A stretch of 64,000 nucleotides of DNA from an uncultured Bacilli bacterium. Its GTDB lineage: Bacteria; Bacillota_I; Bacilli_A; RF39; UBA660. The translations under genes were made by a program, and so were the position numbers. The DNA lies in contig CAKPJX010000005.1 in the NCBI GenBank assembly GCA_934163035.1, positions 11,341 to 75,340 of the forward strand, read 5' to 3'. This document shows positions 34,442 through 43,617 of the stretch, piece by piece. The notes beneath the pieces are model-generated. The model saw only the letters and a program-made list of their open reading frames with translations, made no database searches and was not told the DNA's origin. How positions within the stretch are numbered: the first letter of the stretch is position 1; each line of letters opens with the position of its first letter.

Positions 34442-36237
34442 GTACAGGGCTTATAAGTCAGTTAGCTCCTAAGGGGCTACATTTTTCTGTTAGTGATTTT
34501 GTAATAAGTGATAAATATGCAACAATAATGACAGTTGTTTCATATCCCAAATATATCCAACCAGGATATCTTTCAAATTTAACAAATATGCCTGGTATAA
34601 AAGTTGTTGTAAAACACATCCCAGTTCCATTTCAACAAATGGCAAAGATGTTAAATAAGCAGGTTGCTGATTTAAAAGAAAAATATCATAATGAAAGAGA
34701 TTTAACAGTAAGAGAAAGATTGAGGCAAGATGCCGAAAGCTTAGAGTATTTCATTTCAATGCTAGCTGGAAGTCAAGCAAGAATTTTTGACTTTCAAATG
34801 CATATTATGATTACTTCTAGTACTAAAGAGGGACTAGAACTAAAAAAGTTAAATGTCAAAAACTACTTAGATGCAATGGAGCTAAAAGCAGTATCATTAA
34901 GATTTGAGCAAGAAAAAGTTTTAAAATCAATGCTTCCAATATTTACATCAAAAGGGGCTCAAGAGTTAGAATCTAGGATTGGGACACCAATACCATCTGT
35001 TACAATATCAGCAATGTATCCATTCATCTTTGATAGCATAAAAGATCCAGGACTATCCACCTTATTGGGTGTAGACTTTTCTGGTGGTATTATCTTATTT
35101 AACCAATTTTTATATAAGATAAAAAAAGAAAATAATAGAAATAATGCCAATATGATAATTCTTGGTACTTCTGGTTCGGGAAAATCAACTGCAGCTAAAT
35201 TGATGCTAAGAACACATATTAGAAATGGTTGCCAAATTGTTATAATTGACCCAGAAGATGAGTTTAGAGAAATGACAGAAACATATGGCGGAGATACGGT
35301 AGATATAGGTAAAGGTGGAGAATTCGGTTTAATTAATCCATTAGAAATAGTTATTGATGCCGATGAAGAAGAAATAAAACAAGGCTTAGGATACACCGTT
35401 TTAACAAGAACATTACAATTTTTAAAAGCTTTTATGAAGTACTATGATCCATCCATAGAAGAAGATGTTTTAACCATGTTTAGTGAAATTGTACAAGATA
35501 CATATAAGCGTTTTGGGATTGACTATAACACTAATTTTTCAAGCTTTACATCAGCAGATTATCCAACATTTAGTGATGTTTATGCAACAATAAGAGGAAA
35601 ATTAATGTCTATGACAGATCACACACAAGAACGTGATATCATGGAACGACTAGAATTAAAAGTAAGGCCAATCACAAAAGAATTAAAATTTTATTTTGAT
35701 GGTCACACAACTATCAGTAAAGATAGTGATTTTATGGTCTTCAATATAAAAGAATTAATGAATAGTGATTCTAATGTTAGAAATGCCTTATTCTTTAACA
35801 TATTAAAATATGCTTGGGGACTATGTCTAGATTATAGTGTTGATACAGTACTAATGGTAGATGAAGCCCATGTATTACTAGGAGACAATAATGCCCTAGG
35901 TGCTGACTTCTTAGCTCAGGTTCAAAGAAGAGCAAGAAAGTATAACACTGGAACTATTATAATAACTCAGCAGCCAAGTGATTTCTCTGCACCAGCTGTT
36001 ATTACGCAGGGAAAAGCTATTTTTGATAATGCCTCATACTATTTAGTTATGGGCTTGAGAAAGCAAGCTGTAGAAGATTTAAGTTTACTTATAGATTTAA
36101 ATGATAGTGAAAAAGAAAGTATTAAAAGATACTCACAAGGTGAAGCACTATTCGTCTGTGGAAATAGACGTATGAGAATAAATGTTGCTGTCACTAAAGA
36201 AGAATTGGACTCTTTCGGTATTGGAGGAGGACTATAG
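34438..36237 (+). CDS. VirB4/TraE-family type IV secretion ATPase
   Basis: The 599 residues contain the remaining VirB4 N-terminal segment (about 1-220) and the RecA-like ATPase domain. Walker A GTSGSGKSTAAK has Lys249, VIIDPEDEFREM follows, VLMVDEAHVLLGD is Walker B with DEAH, and arginine-rich VQRRARKYNTGTIIITQQPSDF carries the Gln-rich motif. VirB4 is the hallmark ATPase of type IV secretion and energises pilus and substrate transport. It starts within the last codons of the split N-terminal gene. A short spacer with GGTGGTGG leads to the wall hydrolase gene. Confidence 0.95.
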   Translation: MSTGLISQLAPKGLHFSVSDFVISDKYATIMTVVSYPKYIQPGYLSNLTNMPGIKVVVKHIPVPFQQMAKMLNKQVADLKEKYHNERDLTVRERLRQDAESLEYFISMLAGSQARIFDFQMHIMITSSTKEGLELKKLNVKNYLDAMELKAVSLRFEQEKVLKSMLPIFTSKGAQELESRIGTPIPSVTISAMYPFIFDSIKDPGLSTLLGVDFSGGIILFNQFLYKIKKENNRNNANMIILGTSGSGKSTAAKLMLRTHIRNGCQIVIIDPEDEFREMTETYGGDTVDIGKGGEFGLINPLEIVIDADEEEIKQGLGYTVLTRTLQFLKAFMKYYDPSIEEDVLTMFSEIVQDTYKRFGIDYNTNFSSFTSADYPTFSDVYATIRGKLMSMTDHTQERDIMERLELKVRPITKELKFYFDGHTTISKDSDFMVFNIKELMNSDSNVRNALFFNILKYAWGLCLDYSVDTVLMVDEAHVLLGDNNALGADFLAQVQRRARKYNTGTIIITQQPSDFSAPAVITQGKAIFDNASYYLVMGLRKQAVEDLSLLIDLNDSEKESIKRYSQGEALFVCGNRRMRINVAVTKEELDSFGIGGGL

Positions 36238-36259
36238 AAGGTAGTTAGGTGGTGGTAGC

Positions 36260-39142
36260 ATGTCATCTTATAAAGCTAATAGGAATGATGGAAACAGCGG
36301 TGTTTCTGATAAAGAAAGAGCAGATAAAAATAATGCAAAAAACGTCCAAGTTGCTGCTGATGTAGCCATGCAATCCGGCCACCCAGTAGTTGCAGCAGTT
36401 GGTGGTGCAGTAAAAGTTGGTGACATGTTAACTGGTGGTAAAGTAAGTGGAGAGCTAGGTAAAGCCGCAACCAAAATTATGGACAAAACACCTGGTGGGA
36501 AACAACTACAGAATGTTTCAAATAAATTAAGTGAATCTGGAGCAAGTGATGCTATAGGCAAAGCTGCAGCAATTCAAGGGGGAACATCAGGCACACCAAC
36601 CAGTGGAGCAACCAGTAGTGCAACAGGTACAACCTCTCCAACAGTCGGAACCAATACTGGTAAATCAGGTGCAACGGGTACCACACCAACTACTGAACAA
36701 AATCCTCTATTGCCTGCATCATCAGATGGCCAAGCAACAGACAATAATATTGCTGGAGTACCACCTGGCGTTGGCAAAAAAAGAGGTTCTAGTTTATTAG
36801 ACGATGATGATGATAAACAAAAAGTTGAATTAACAGGTCAGGCAACATTAAGCAAGGTTGCTAAGATTTCTATTTTAACCTCCCTTTTTGCATCACCATT
36901 TTTGATAGTTATTTTAGTTGTAATGACAGCTACTACCGTATTTGGTACATATAAAGACGGACTTGGTATAAATACTGTTAGTGGAGGAAAAACAGGAAAC
37001 ATAGATTATGTAGAAGATAGTCAAGAAGCAACAGAATTTTACGAAAGAGTAAATGAAGTAAAGGAAGAAATGCTTAGAGAAGGAAAAAGTGTTGATGCAT
37101 TTAGAATAGTTGCTGTGTACCATATTCTATCAAAATACAATGGTAAATTATCATACAAAACGATGTCAAAGCAAAAAATAGAAAAGATAGCTGATGCCAT
37201 GCTAAATAATGGCATGTATGATGAGGAAACTTTCAAAAATAATTTAGTAGATGATATTATAAAATCATATGTATCAAAAACTAGTAAAGAAAGAAGAGAA
37301 GCAATAGCAGATGAAATCTTTCAATATATAGTAGATTATTATGAATTCATAGGTGAAGAGATGGATACTTGTGTATCATCGTCTGGAAATTGTGCATATA
37401 GCATAAAAGGATTTTATTCAAAATCAACGGGAAACATAAGTAAAAATATGAACATTTCAAACTTAAAAGTGAGACTGATGCAGTGTGGTGGCGGTTACGG
37501 ACGAGGAACATGGGGAAAACCTCTTGCTGGAGAAGAATTAATTGACTTTGAAAAGTATGTCCTAGGTGTAACCTATGGTGAGATTGGTACTAGTTTTAGT
37601 GATGAAGCTATCAAAGCCCAAATAGTTGCCGTAAGAAGTTTCTCACTCAGTAGACCTGCCATGATGAATAATAGTCTAGGAAAGAAATTATCACAGGAAA
37701 ATAATCAATGGATTCTTCAAATGTCATCATGTGTAGCAGATCAAGTATATTGTGATCCAGATCAAGGTTGTTCAAGAATGAATGATGGTACCCAGGGTGG
37801 TACTATTAGAAGTGGACACTCAGTTGGAACCTTTAGATCACCTGCCTTACCATCTGACAGCAAACTAAGAACCCTAGCAAAAGAAGTAGAAGGTGAAGTC
37901 CTAGTAAATAATCAAGGAAACATAATAAGTACCTCATATATAAATACAACACAGAACTTATTTAACAAATTGGCAAAACAGGGACTAAATTATAAACAAA
38001 TATTGCTACAAGTATATAATCAAGGATCAACTAATTCTGGAGCCAAAGATGTAACTAAAATGAGTTGTGGAACCACTACAGGTATATGCAGTTCTTCAAC
38101 AGGAGAATATGCTAGCTGGAAACAAACAGATTCAAGATGGAAAAATGTAAGTTTGGGTAATAGAACAGTTGGTCAGATCGGTTGTCTTGCAACTTCTGTC
38201 AGTATATTAGTAGCAAAAAGTGGTGTTCCTACCGTGCTTGGTGATAATTTTAATCCAGGAACTTTTGTTCAACACTTAAGTAAAAATGGTGGCTTCGTAA
38301 ATGGAAACTTTATATGGGATTCAGTAAGCAAAGTAGCCCCAGGCTTCCAATATGCAGGCCGTAAAGACTTAAGTGGATATACTGATCAACAAAAAATTAA
38401 TGCAATAAGAGATTTAGTATCACAAGGATACTATGTTACAATTCAAGTAAGTAGTTCAAATCCACAACACTGGGTTGCAGTTAATGATGTAGTTGGCAAT
38501 CAAGTAAATATATATGATCCAAGTGATTCAAGGACAATATACGGTCAAAGATATCCTATCTCAAGAACCAAATTAGTTAGTTACTTTAAGGCTACCAAAA
38601 CTGAAAGTAGTGGAGCTAGCACTACTACACCAACATCCTCAGCTAAAGGATTCCAGTGGCCAATTGCTAAAGAGCACAGCGGAATGGCACAACTTAATAA
38701 TAATAGATTATATAAAATGGAACATAAAGGAATTGACATAACCGCAAAGTCTGCAAGCTATAAAGGTAAAATAAACATTATTGCAAGTTATGATGGAGTA
38801 GTTGAATATGCATACAACGATATTTCACCTAAATATGATAACTACTATGGCAAAAGTGGGGCAACAGCTTCTTGGATGCATGATGGTTTTGGAAACAGTA
38901 TTAAAATTAGGCACTCATATAAGGGACAGATAATTTATACATATTATGCCCATTTAACTCAAGATGTAAGAGTTAAAGCAGGAGATAGAGTCGTAGCAGG
39001 TCAAGTAATAGCAACAATGGGATCAAGTGGAAATTCAACCGGAACACACCTTCACTTTGAAACAAGGGTTGGTAGTAGTTCAAGAACTTATACAAATAAG
39101 AATAACCCACTAAATTATGTATCACCGAATAGTTACCCATAA
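36260..39142 (+). CDS. Three-enzyme cell-wall remodelling protein (SpoIID-like, C39-like, M23)
   Basis: The 960 residues have a cytosolic low-complexity N-terminal part (about 1-200, Gly/Ala/Thr-rich) and one membrane helix (about 203-225). Three outer domains follow. A SpoIID-like domain (VLGVTYGEIGTSFSDEAIKA, about 430-590) comes first. A C39-like peptidase has Cys642 (QIGCLATS), His737 (PQHWVAV) and YDPSD. Last is a LytM/M23 metallopeptidase with His822, Asp826 (HKGIDI) and His930/His932 in GTHLHFE. Type IV systems need a wall hydrolase (VirB1 role), and this gene sits between virB4 and virD4. The SpoIID domain would be a glycan-cutting partner. Confidence 0.9.
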   Translation: MSSYKANRNDGNSGVSDKERADKNNAKNVQVAADVAMQSGHPVVAAVGGAVKVGDMLTGGKVSGELGKAATKIMDKTPGGKQLQNVSNKLSESGASDAIGKAAAIQGGTSGTPTSGATSSATGTTSPTVGTNTGKSGATGTTPTTEQNPLLPASSDGQATDNNIAGVPPGVGKKRGSSLLDDDDDKQKVELTGQATLSKVAKISILTSLFASPFLIVILVVMTATTVFGTYKDGLGINTVSGGKTGNIDYVEDSQEATEFYERVNEVKEEMLREGKSVDAFRIVAVYHILSKYNGKLSYKTMSKQKIEKIADAMLNNGMYDEETFKNNLVDDIIKSYVSKTSKERREAIADEIFQYIVDYYEFIGEEMDTCVSSSGNCAYSIKGFYSKSTGNISKNMNISNLKVRLMQCGGGYGRGTWGKPLAGEELIDFEKYVLGVTYGEIGTSFSDEAIKAQIVAVRSFSLSRPAMMNNSLGKKLSQENNQWILQMSSCVADQVYCDPDQGCSRMNDGTQGGTIRSGHSVGTFRSPALPSDSKLRTLAKEVEGEVLVNNQGNIISTSYINTTQNLFNKLAKQGLNYKQILLQVYNQGSTNSGAKDVTKMSCGTTTGICSSSTGEYASWKQTDSRWKNVSLGNRTVGQIGCLATSVSILVAKSGVPTVLGDNFNPGTFVQHLSKNGGFVNGNFIWDSVSKVAPGFQYAGRKDLSGYTDQQKINAIRDLVSQGYYVTIQVSSSNPQHWVAVNDVVGNQVNIYDPSDSRTIYGQRYPISRTKLVSYFKATKTESSGASTTTPTSSAKGFQWPIAKEHSGMAQLNNNRLYKMEHKGIDITAKSASYKGKINIIASYDGVVEYAYNDISPKYDNYYGKSGATASWMHDGFGNSIKIRHSYKGQIIYTYYAHLTQDVRVKAGDRVVAGQVIATMGSSGNSTGTHLHFETRVGSSSRTYTNKNNPLNYVSPNSYP

Positions 39143-39220
39143 AACAAAAAAGTAGTATTAGCCAATGCTTATATATAATACAAGGCTATATTGTGTGCAC
39201 TAAACTTATAGGAGGTTATT

Positions 39221-40006
39221 ATGAACAAGAAAACTCGTTATATAGTATTATTAGTGATATTATTAATATATTTTGCAGTTCTATTTCTAATATATGGAAA
39301 AGATCATTTGAAAAGGGAAAAAGAAGAAACTGTCATAATAATAGGTAATAGCACAATCTGGAAAAAGGAAAAACAAAAATGGTCGACAATTAAATCCTTA
39401 TCTGATAAAAAAGATCTAGGATGGAAATTATATGATACCTATATAGACAATAAAAAAATTGGAAAGTATTACTTGTGGAATGATAATACTGAATGGTTTC
39501 TATTTGATAAGAAAAAAAATGCATATAACTACCAAGGAGAATTATTAGCATATAGATCAAACTATAAAATGCCCGTTAAGTCATTTACTACAGAAACGGT
39601 AACAGACTACACATATTTAGAAAAATTACTATCAGATAATAATCTATCAAACACAGGTACTCCAACAGTAAGTAGTGTGACTAAAGTTGATATTGACAGT
39701 GACGGAATTGATGAAAAAATTTATGTATTTAGTAATGTATTTAGTGATGATGAAATACTTCCAGAGAATAGTTATTCATTTGTTTTTCTTGAGAAAGAAT
39801 CTAAGACATATATGATGTATAGTTATACAGATGAATTTGTCGGTTTATCTGGTTGCCAACCGTTTGTTGATTATTTAATAGATATAGATGAAGACAACAA
39901 TTACGAAATAGTTTTAAAGTGTAGTCAGTATGATGAGTTACCTCCAATAAATACACTATATAAGTTTGATAAGGGTAAATTTATTGAAATAATAAATAAT
40001 CAATAG
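39221..40006 (+). CDS. Membrane-anchored protein with two Asp-rich calcium-type loops
   Basis: The 261 residues have an N-terminal membrane helix (about 7-24). The outer domain contains two loops of the dockerin/FG-GAP calcium type, KVDIDSDGIDEKIYVFS and LIDIDEDNNYEIVLK. One Cys lies in GLSGCQPF and another in LKCSQYD. I do not recognise the full-length family; bacterial proteins with such FG-GAP-like loops are often surface lipoproteins or beta-propeller fragments. It lies between the wall hydrolase and the coupling ATPase. TTATAGGAGG precedes the ATG, 78 bases after the previous stop. Confidence 0.72.
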   Translation: MNKKTRYIVLLVILLIYFAVLFLIYGKDHLKREKEETVIIIGNSTIWKKEKQKWSTIKSLSDKKDLGWKLYDTYIDNKKIGKYYLWNDNTEWFLFDKKKNAYNYQGELLAYRSNYKMPVKSFTTETVTDYTYLEKLLSDNNLSNTGTPTVSSVTKVDIDSDGIDEKIYVFSNVFSDDEILPENSYSFVFLEKESKTYMMYSYTDEFVGLSGCQPFVDYLIDIDEDNNYEIVLKCSQYDELPPINTLYKFDKGKFIEIINNQ

Positions 40007-40014
40007 ATAAAATA

Positions 40015-40043
40015 ATGACTAAACTAAAAGATAATGTTATAAT
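40015..40043 (+). promoter_or_regulatory. Putative promoter for the VirD4-like gene
   Basis: ATGACT (40015-40020), 17 bases, TATAAT (40038-40043), 24 bases before the ATG. The -10 is perfect and the -35 matches in four of six positions. Confidence 0.55.
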
Positions 40044-40067
40044 AAAAAAAGAAAGGAAGTAGTTACT

Positions 40068-42326
40068 ATGAAATTAAAGTTTCGAGCAGACTCGCATGAT
40101 TTATTAATATTCGGAATCTTTTCCATATTTCTTTTATATGTCGTTGCCTTAGCTGTTATAAATCTAAAAACTTTTGCAGCAACAGGAGAGTTATATGGAC
40201 TAAATCCATTTCCAGCATTTGAACCAGAATATATTGTAACTACAATCACTTTTTATTTTATTGCCTTGGGAGCTTTATTTGCTAGTGTTAGTTCATACTT
40301 TTTCGAAAGAGAAAAAGGCTTTGGTCTAACGACCGAAAAAAAAGACAAAGGATATTCAAGATGGGCCAAAGCAAAAGAAATTAAAGAAGAGTTAGAGCAA
40401 GTACCGATTTTACAAAAAAATTCCAAAGCAGCTGGTATTCCACTGATTTTGAATGAACAAGAAATGTGGGTTGATAATGGTGAATACCATTCATTAATTA
40501 TTGGTGCCACCGGTTCCGGAAAAACTCAAGGAGTAGTTTTTCCACAGGTTCATAGTTTATCAAAAGCAAGAGAATCTATGATAATTACCGATCCAAAAGG
40601 TGAAATATATGAAAAAACAAGTATGATGTTAAGGGATAGGGGCTATCAAATATTATTGTTAAATTTCCGTGATCCACAAAATGGTAGTGCTTGGAATCCT
40701 CTAACAATGCCATATAGAATGTATAAAAGTGGTAATCAGGATAAAGCAATTGAGCTATTAGATGACTTAGCCCTAAATATTCTATATGATGAGTCAAACA
40801 AAAATGCTGACCCATTCTGGGAAAAAACTTCAGCTGACTATTTTTCAGGAGTAGCACTTGGCTTATTTGAAGATGCCAAAGAAGAGGAAATAAACATTAA
40901 CAGTATTTCTTTAGCTACAACAGTCGGAGAAGAAAAATTTGGTGGTTCAACATATATAAAAGAGTACTTTGATGCTAAAGATCCATCCAGTGCAGCAGCC
41001 ATAAATGCCTCAAGTACGATTACAGCTCCAACTGAAACAAAAGGAAGTATTTTATCGGTTTTCAAACAAAAGGTTAAATTATTTGCCTCACGTGATAATT
41101 TAAGTGAAATGTTATCGTACAGTAGTATAGATCTAGAAAGTATTGGTGAGAAACCTACCGCTGTATTTATTGTTATTCAAGATGAAAAAAAGACGTATCA
41201 TTCATTAGTTACTATTTTATTAAAGCAGATATATGAAACATTAATATCAACTGCTCAAAAGCATGGTGGAAAATTACCTGTTAGAACCAACTTTATTCTT
41301 GATGAGTTTGCTAACATGCCTCCATTAAAAGATGTTACAACAATGATTACCGCAGCTCGTTCAAGACTTATTAGATTTACTATGATTATCCAAAACTTTG
41401 CCCAACTAGATTCTGTATACGGAAAAGAAGATGCTGAAACAATTAGAGGTAACTGTGGAAATATTATTTATCTAATTACAACAGAATTAAAGGCATTAGA
41501 GGAAATATCAAAAATGTGTGGTGAAGTAAAATCTAAAAAAGATGATAAAACCGCTTCAACACCACTAGTAACTGTATCAGATCTTCAGAGAATGAAACAA
41601 TATGAAACAGTAATATTACGTATGCGTAAACAACCATTCAAGACAAAATTAACTCCAAATTATAAAATTAATTGGGGTAAAAAATATCCAGATGCCGGCT
41701 ATCCAGTAAGACCAAAAAGACAAGTTCATACATTTGATATTAAAGCGTTTGTAAAAGAACAAAAAAAGAAAAAGTTAATGGAGATGATGAATTCCTCATC
41801 TAGCAGTGCTGGAGCAGGTTCTATGCCACCACTACCTGGTGGAATTCCAAGAATGCCAAACTTTCAAAGCACACCTTCTTTTGAGCCAAGGAAACCACTT
41901 AATAGTATAGATTCAGGCACTAACAATCGCTTACCAATTACTCCAACTTTAAATCAAGATAATTTTATACCACCAGTACATGAAGAAAGAAGCAGGCCAA
42001 ACAACAGTGGTAGTGGAAGCAACAATTTAGGATTTGATGTTGATGAGTTAGTTAAGAAAATAGATGCTAAAATAGCAGAACTTGAAGAAGAAGAAAAACG
42101 AGAAAAAGAAAAACAGGAAAAAGAAAAACAAGCCAATTTCAATATCAACAATAAGCCAACAGCTATTCCATCAACTAATATAGCAAAGAAAGAGGAACTA
42201 ATACCACAGAATAATAACCTTATTCCAAATAAAAGCGAGGCTAAAGTTGGTCAACAAGAAATCAATCTTGATTTACAAGACAATGAAGAAGATGATGACT
42301 TCTTTGATGATTTCTTTGATAATTAA
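40068..42326 (+). CDS. VirD4/TraG-family type IV coupling ATPase
   Basis: The 752 residues have two N-terminal membrane helices (about 12-35 and 57-80) and a large ATPase domain. Walker A GATGSGKTQGVVFPQ has Lys152, MIITDPKGEIYEK follows, and FILDEFANMPPLKDV is the Walker B/DE(F/L)AN block unique to TraG/VirD4. TMIIQNFAQLDSVYGKEDAE completes the match. Coupling proteins recruit substrates to the channel. In conjugative elements a relaxase gene usually lies close, but none is seen here, which suggests protein substrates. A tail of about 190 residues is low-complexity and acidic. Confidence 0.95.
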   Translation: MKLKFRADSHDLLIFGIFSIFLLYVVALAVINLKTFAATGELYGLNPFPAFEPEYIVTTITFYFIALGALFASVSSYFFEREKGFGLTTEKKDKGYSRWAKAKEIKEELEQVPILQKNSKAAGIPLILNEQEMWVDNGEYHSLIIGATGSGKTQGVVFPQVHSLSKARESMIITDPKGEIYEKTSMMLRDRGYQILLLNFRDPQNGSAWNPLTMPYRMYKSGNQDKAIELLDDLALNILYDESNKNADPFWEKTSADYFSGVALGLFEDAKEEEININSISLATTVGEEKFGGSTYIKEYFDAKDPSSAAAINASSTITAPTETKGSILSVFKQKVKLFASRDNLSEMLSYSSIDLESIGEKPTAVFIVIQDEKKTYHSLVTILLKQIYETLISTAQKHGGKLPVRTNFILDEFANMPPLKDVTTMITAARSRLIRFTMIIQNFAQLDSVYGKEDAETIRGNCGNIIYLITTELKALEEISKMCGEVKSKKDDKTASTPLVTVSDLQRMKQYETVILRMRKQPFKTKLTPNYKINWGKKYPDAGYPVRPKRQVHTFDIKAFVKEQKKKKLMEMMNSSSSSAGAGSMPPLPGGIPRMPNFQSTPSFEPRKPLNSIDSGTNNRLPITPTLNQDNFIPPVHEERSRPNNSGSGSNNLGFDVDELVKKIDAKIAELEEEEKREKEKQEKEKQANFNINNKPTAIPSTNIAKKEELIPQNNNLIPNKSEAKVGQQEINLDLQDNEEDDDFFDDFFDN

Positions 42327-42343
42327 AAGAGGGAGGAATTTAT

Positions 42344-43561
42344 ATGAGTTTAAATTTCAATGTAGGTAAAATAAATCCTGCTAAAGAAGAGGTTGAAGAA
42401 GAAAAAAAAGAAGATAAAGATGATGAAGAATTTGATGAAGCTCCAAGAAATAACAATGAATTAAAATTAAGGCTAATTAAGTTAGCTTCACTACTTGGAG
42501 TTGCTATAGCAGCCCTTTTAGCAGTATTATTTATTATTTCATTATTTAATAAAAAAACATATAAATATGAAGATATTGAAACAATAATGCAAAAAGCTGC
42601 TATATCTTATTTCAAAAGCTATCCAGACAGCTTACCTAAAAATGAGAAACAAACAGCCCAAATTTCAGCAGCAACATTAATAAGTACAGGTAAAATGAAA
42701 GATTTAACTGAGTATACAAAGAAGGGTGTAATCTGTGATGGAAAAGTAGAAGTTGCTAAAAGAGGCGATGAATACATATATACACCTTACCTAACTTGTG
42801 GAGACGATTATAAAACTCAAAAACTAAGTTCCTTAATAGCCTCAAGTGAGATAGTAAAAGAAGGATATGGACTATATAAAGTAGATAATTCATACATTTA
42901 CAGAGGTGAATTAGTAGATAATTATGTTCTAATAAATGAGAGATTATGGAGAATTGTTAAATTAGATTCAAATGAAAATAGTATCCTAGTTTTAGATAAT
43001 ATATTTTCATCACAAGTGCCATGGGATGATAGATATAATAATGAAAGAAAATACAACGCTGGTAATAATGTATTTTCAGCAAGTAGAATTAAAGAAACTC
43101 TAAATGCACTATATAATGGTGAAATACTTGAAAATAAAGGAGAACTATTAGACAACAATACAAAAGCACATATGGTAAGCTTTGATCTATGTACAGGAAA
43201 AAGAAACTTAGATGATACTACACACAATAATTCAACTGAATGTGCTAGCGTTGAAAAAGATGTTAAAATAGGTTTGTTAACAGTTTCTGATTATTTATTA
43301 GCTAGTATCGATTCAAACTGTACTGCTACAAATTCCAGATCTTGTCAAAACTACAATTACTTAAATAATAAAACAGATTTCTGGTTAGCAACAGCTCAAA
43401 ATAACACAACATATCAAGTTTACACAGTTAATACAAGCGGAGTAATAAAAGAGGAATCAGCTAGTAACTATGCTAATGCCAGAGCAGTAATTCATCTAAA
43501 TTCAAATACTTTAGTAAAAAGTGGAACCGGTACAGAAAAAGATCCATACGTTATAAAATAG
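42344..43561 (+). CDS. Membrane-anchored pilin-like protein, paralogue of 18586-20352
   Basis: The 405 residues have an acidic cytosolic N-terminus (about 1-40) and one membrane helix (about 44-67). A pilin-like block of about 80 residues (AISYFKSYPDSLP ... YTPYLTCGDD) follows, then one copy of the C-terminal domain starting YRGELVDNYVLINERLWRIV and ending GTGTEKDPYVIK. The same block order and end motif occur in 18586-20352, which has two domain copies and an Ig-like insert. These paralogues flank the whole Tad/T4SS stretch. A structural or adhesive role is inference. GAGGGAGG precedes the ATG. Confidence 0.8.
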   Translation: MSLNFNVGKINPAKEEVEEEKKEDKDDEEFDEAPRNNNELKLRLIKLASLLGVAIAALLAVLFIISLFNKKTYKYEDIETIMQKAAISYFKSYPDSLPKNEKQTAQISAATLISTGKMKDLTEYTKKGVICDGKVEVAKRGDEYIYTPYLTCGDDYKTQKLSSLIASSEIVKEGYGLYKVDNSYIYRGELVDNYVLINERLWRIVKLDSNENSILVLDNIFSSQVPWDDRYNNERKYNAGNNVFSASRIKETLNALYNGEILENKGELLDNNTKAHMVSFDLCTGKRNLDDTTHNNSTECASVEKDVKIGLLTVSDYLLASIDSNCTATNSRSCQNYNYLNNKTDFWLATAQNNTTYQVYTVNTSGVIKEESASNYANARAVIHLNSNTLVKSGTGTEKDPYVIK

Positions 43562-43590
43562 GAGTCTATAATTATCATAGATTCTTTTTT
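43562..43590 (+). terminator. Terminator closing the envelope-machine locus
   Basis: GAGTCTAT (43562-43569) pairs with ATAGATTC (43577-43584, one G-T pair) and is followed by six T. It directly follows the stop codon. Confidence 0.75.
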
Positions 43591-43617
43591 CTCATATTAA
43601 TACTATGAGGTGAAAGA

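Noticed and set aside
15222..43561. Integrative conjugative element
   Set aside because: No relaxase, integrase, excisionase, oriT-like gene context or flanking repeats were seen; retained as an evolutionary origin only.
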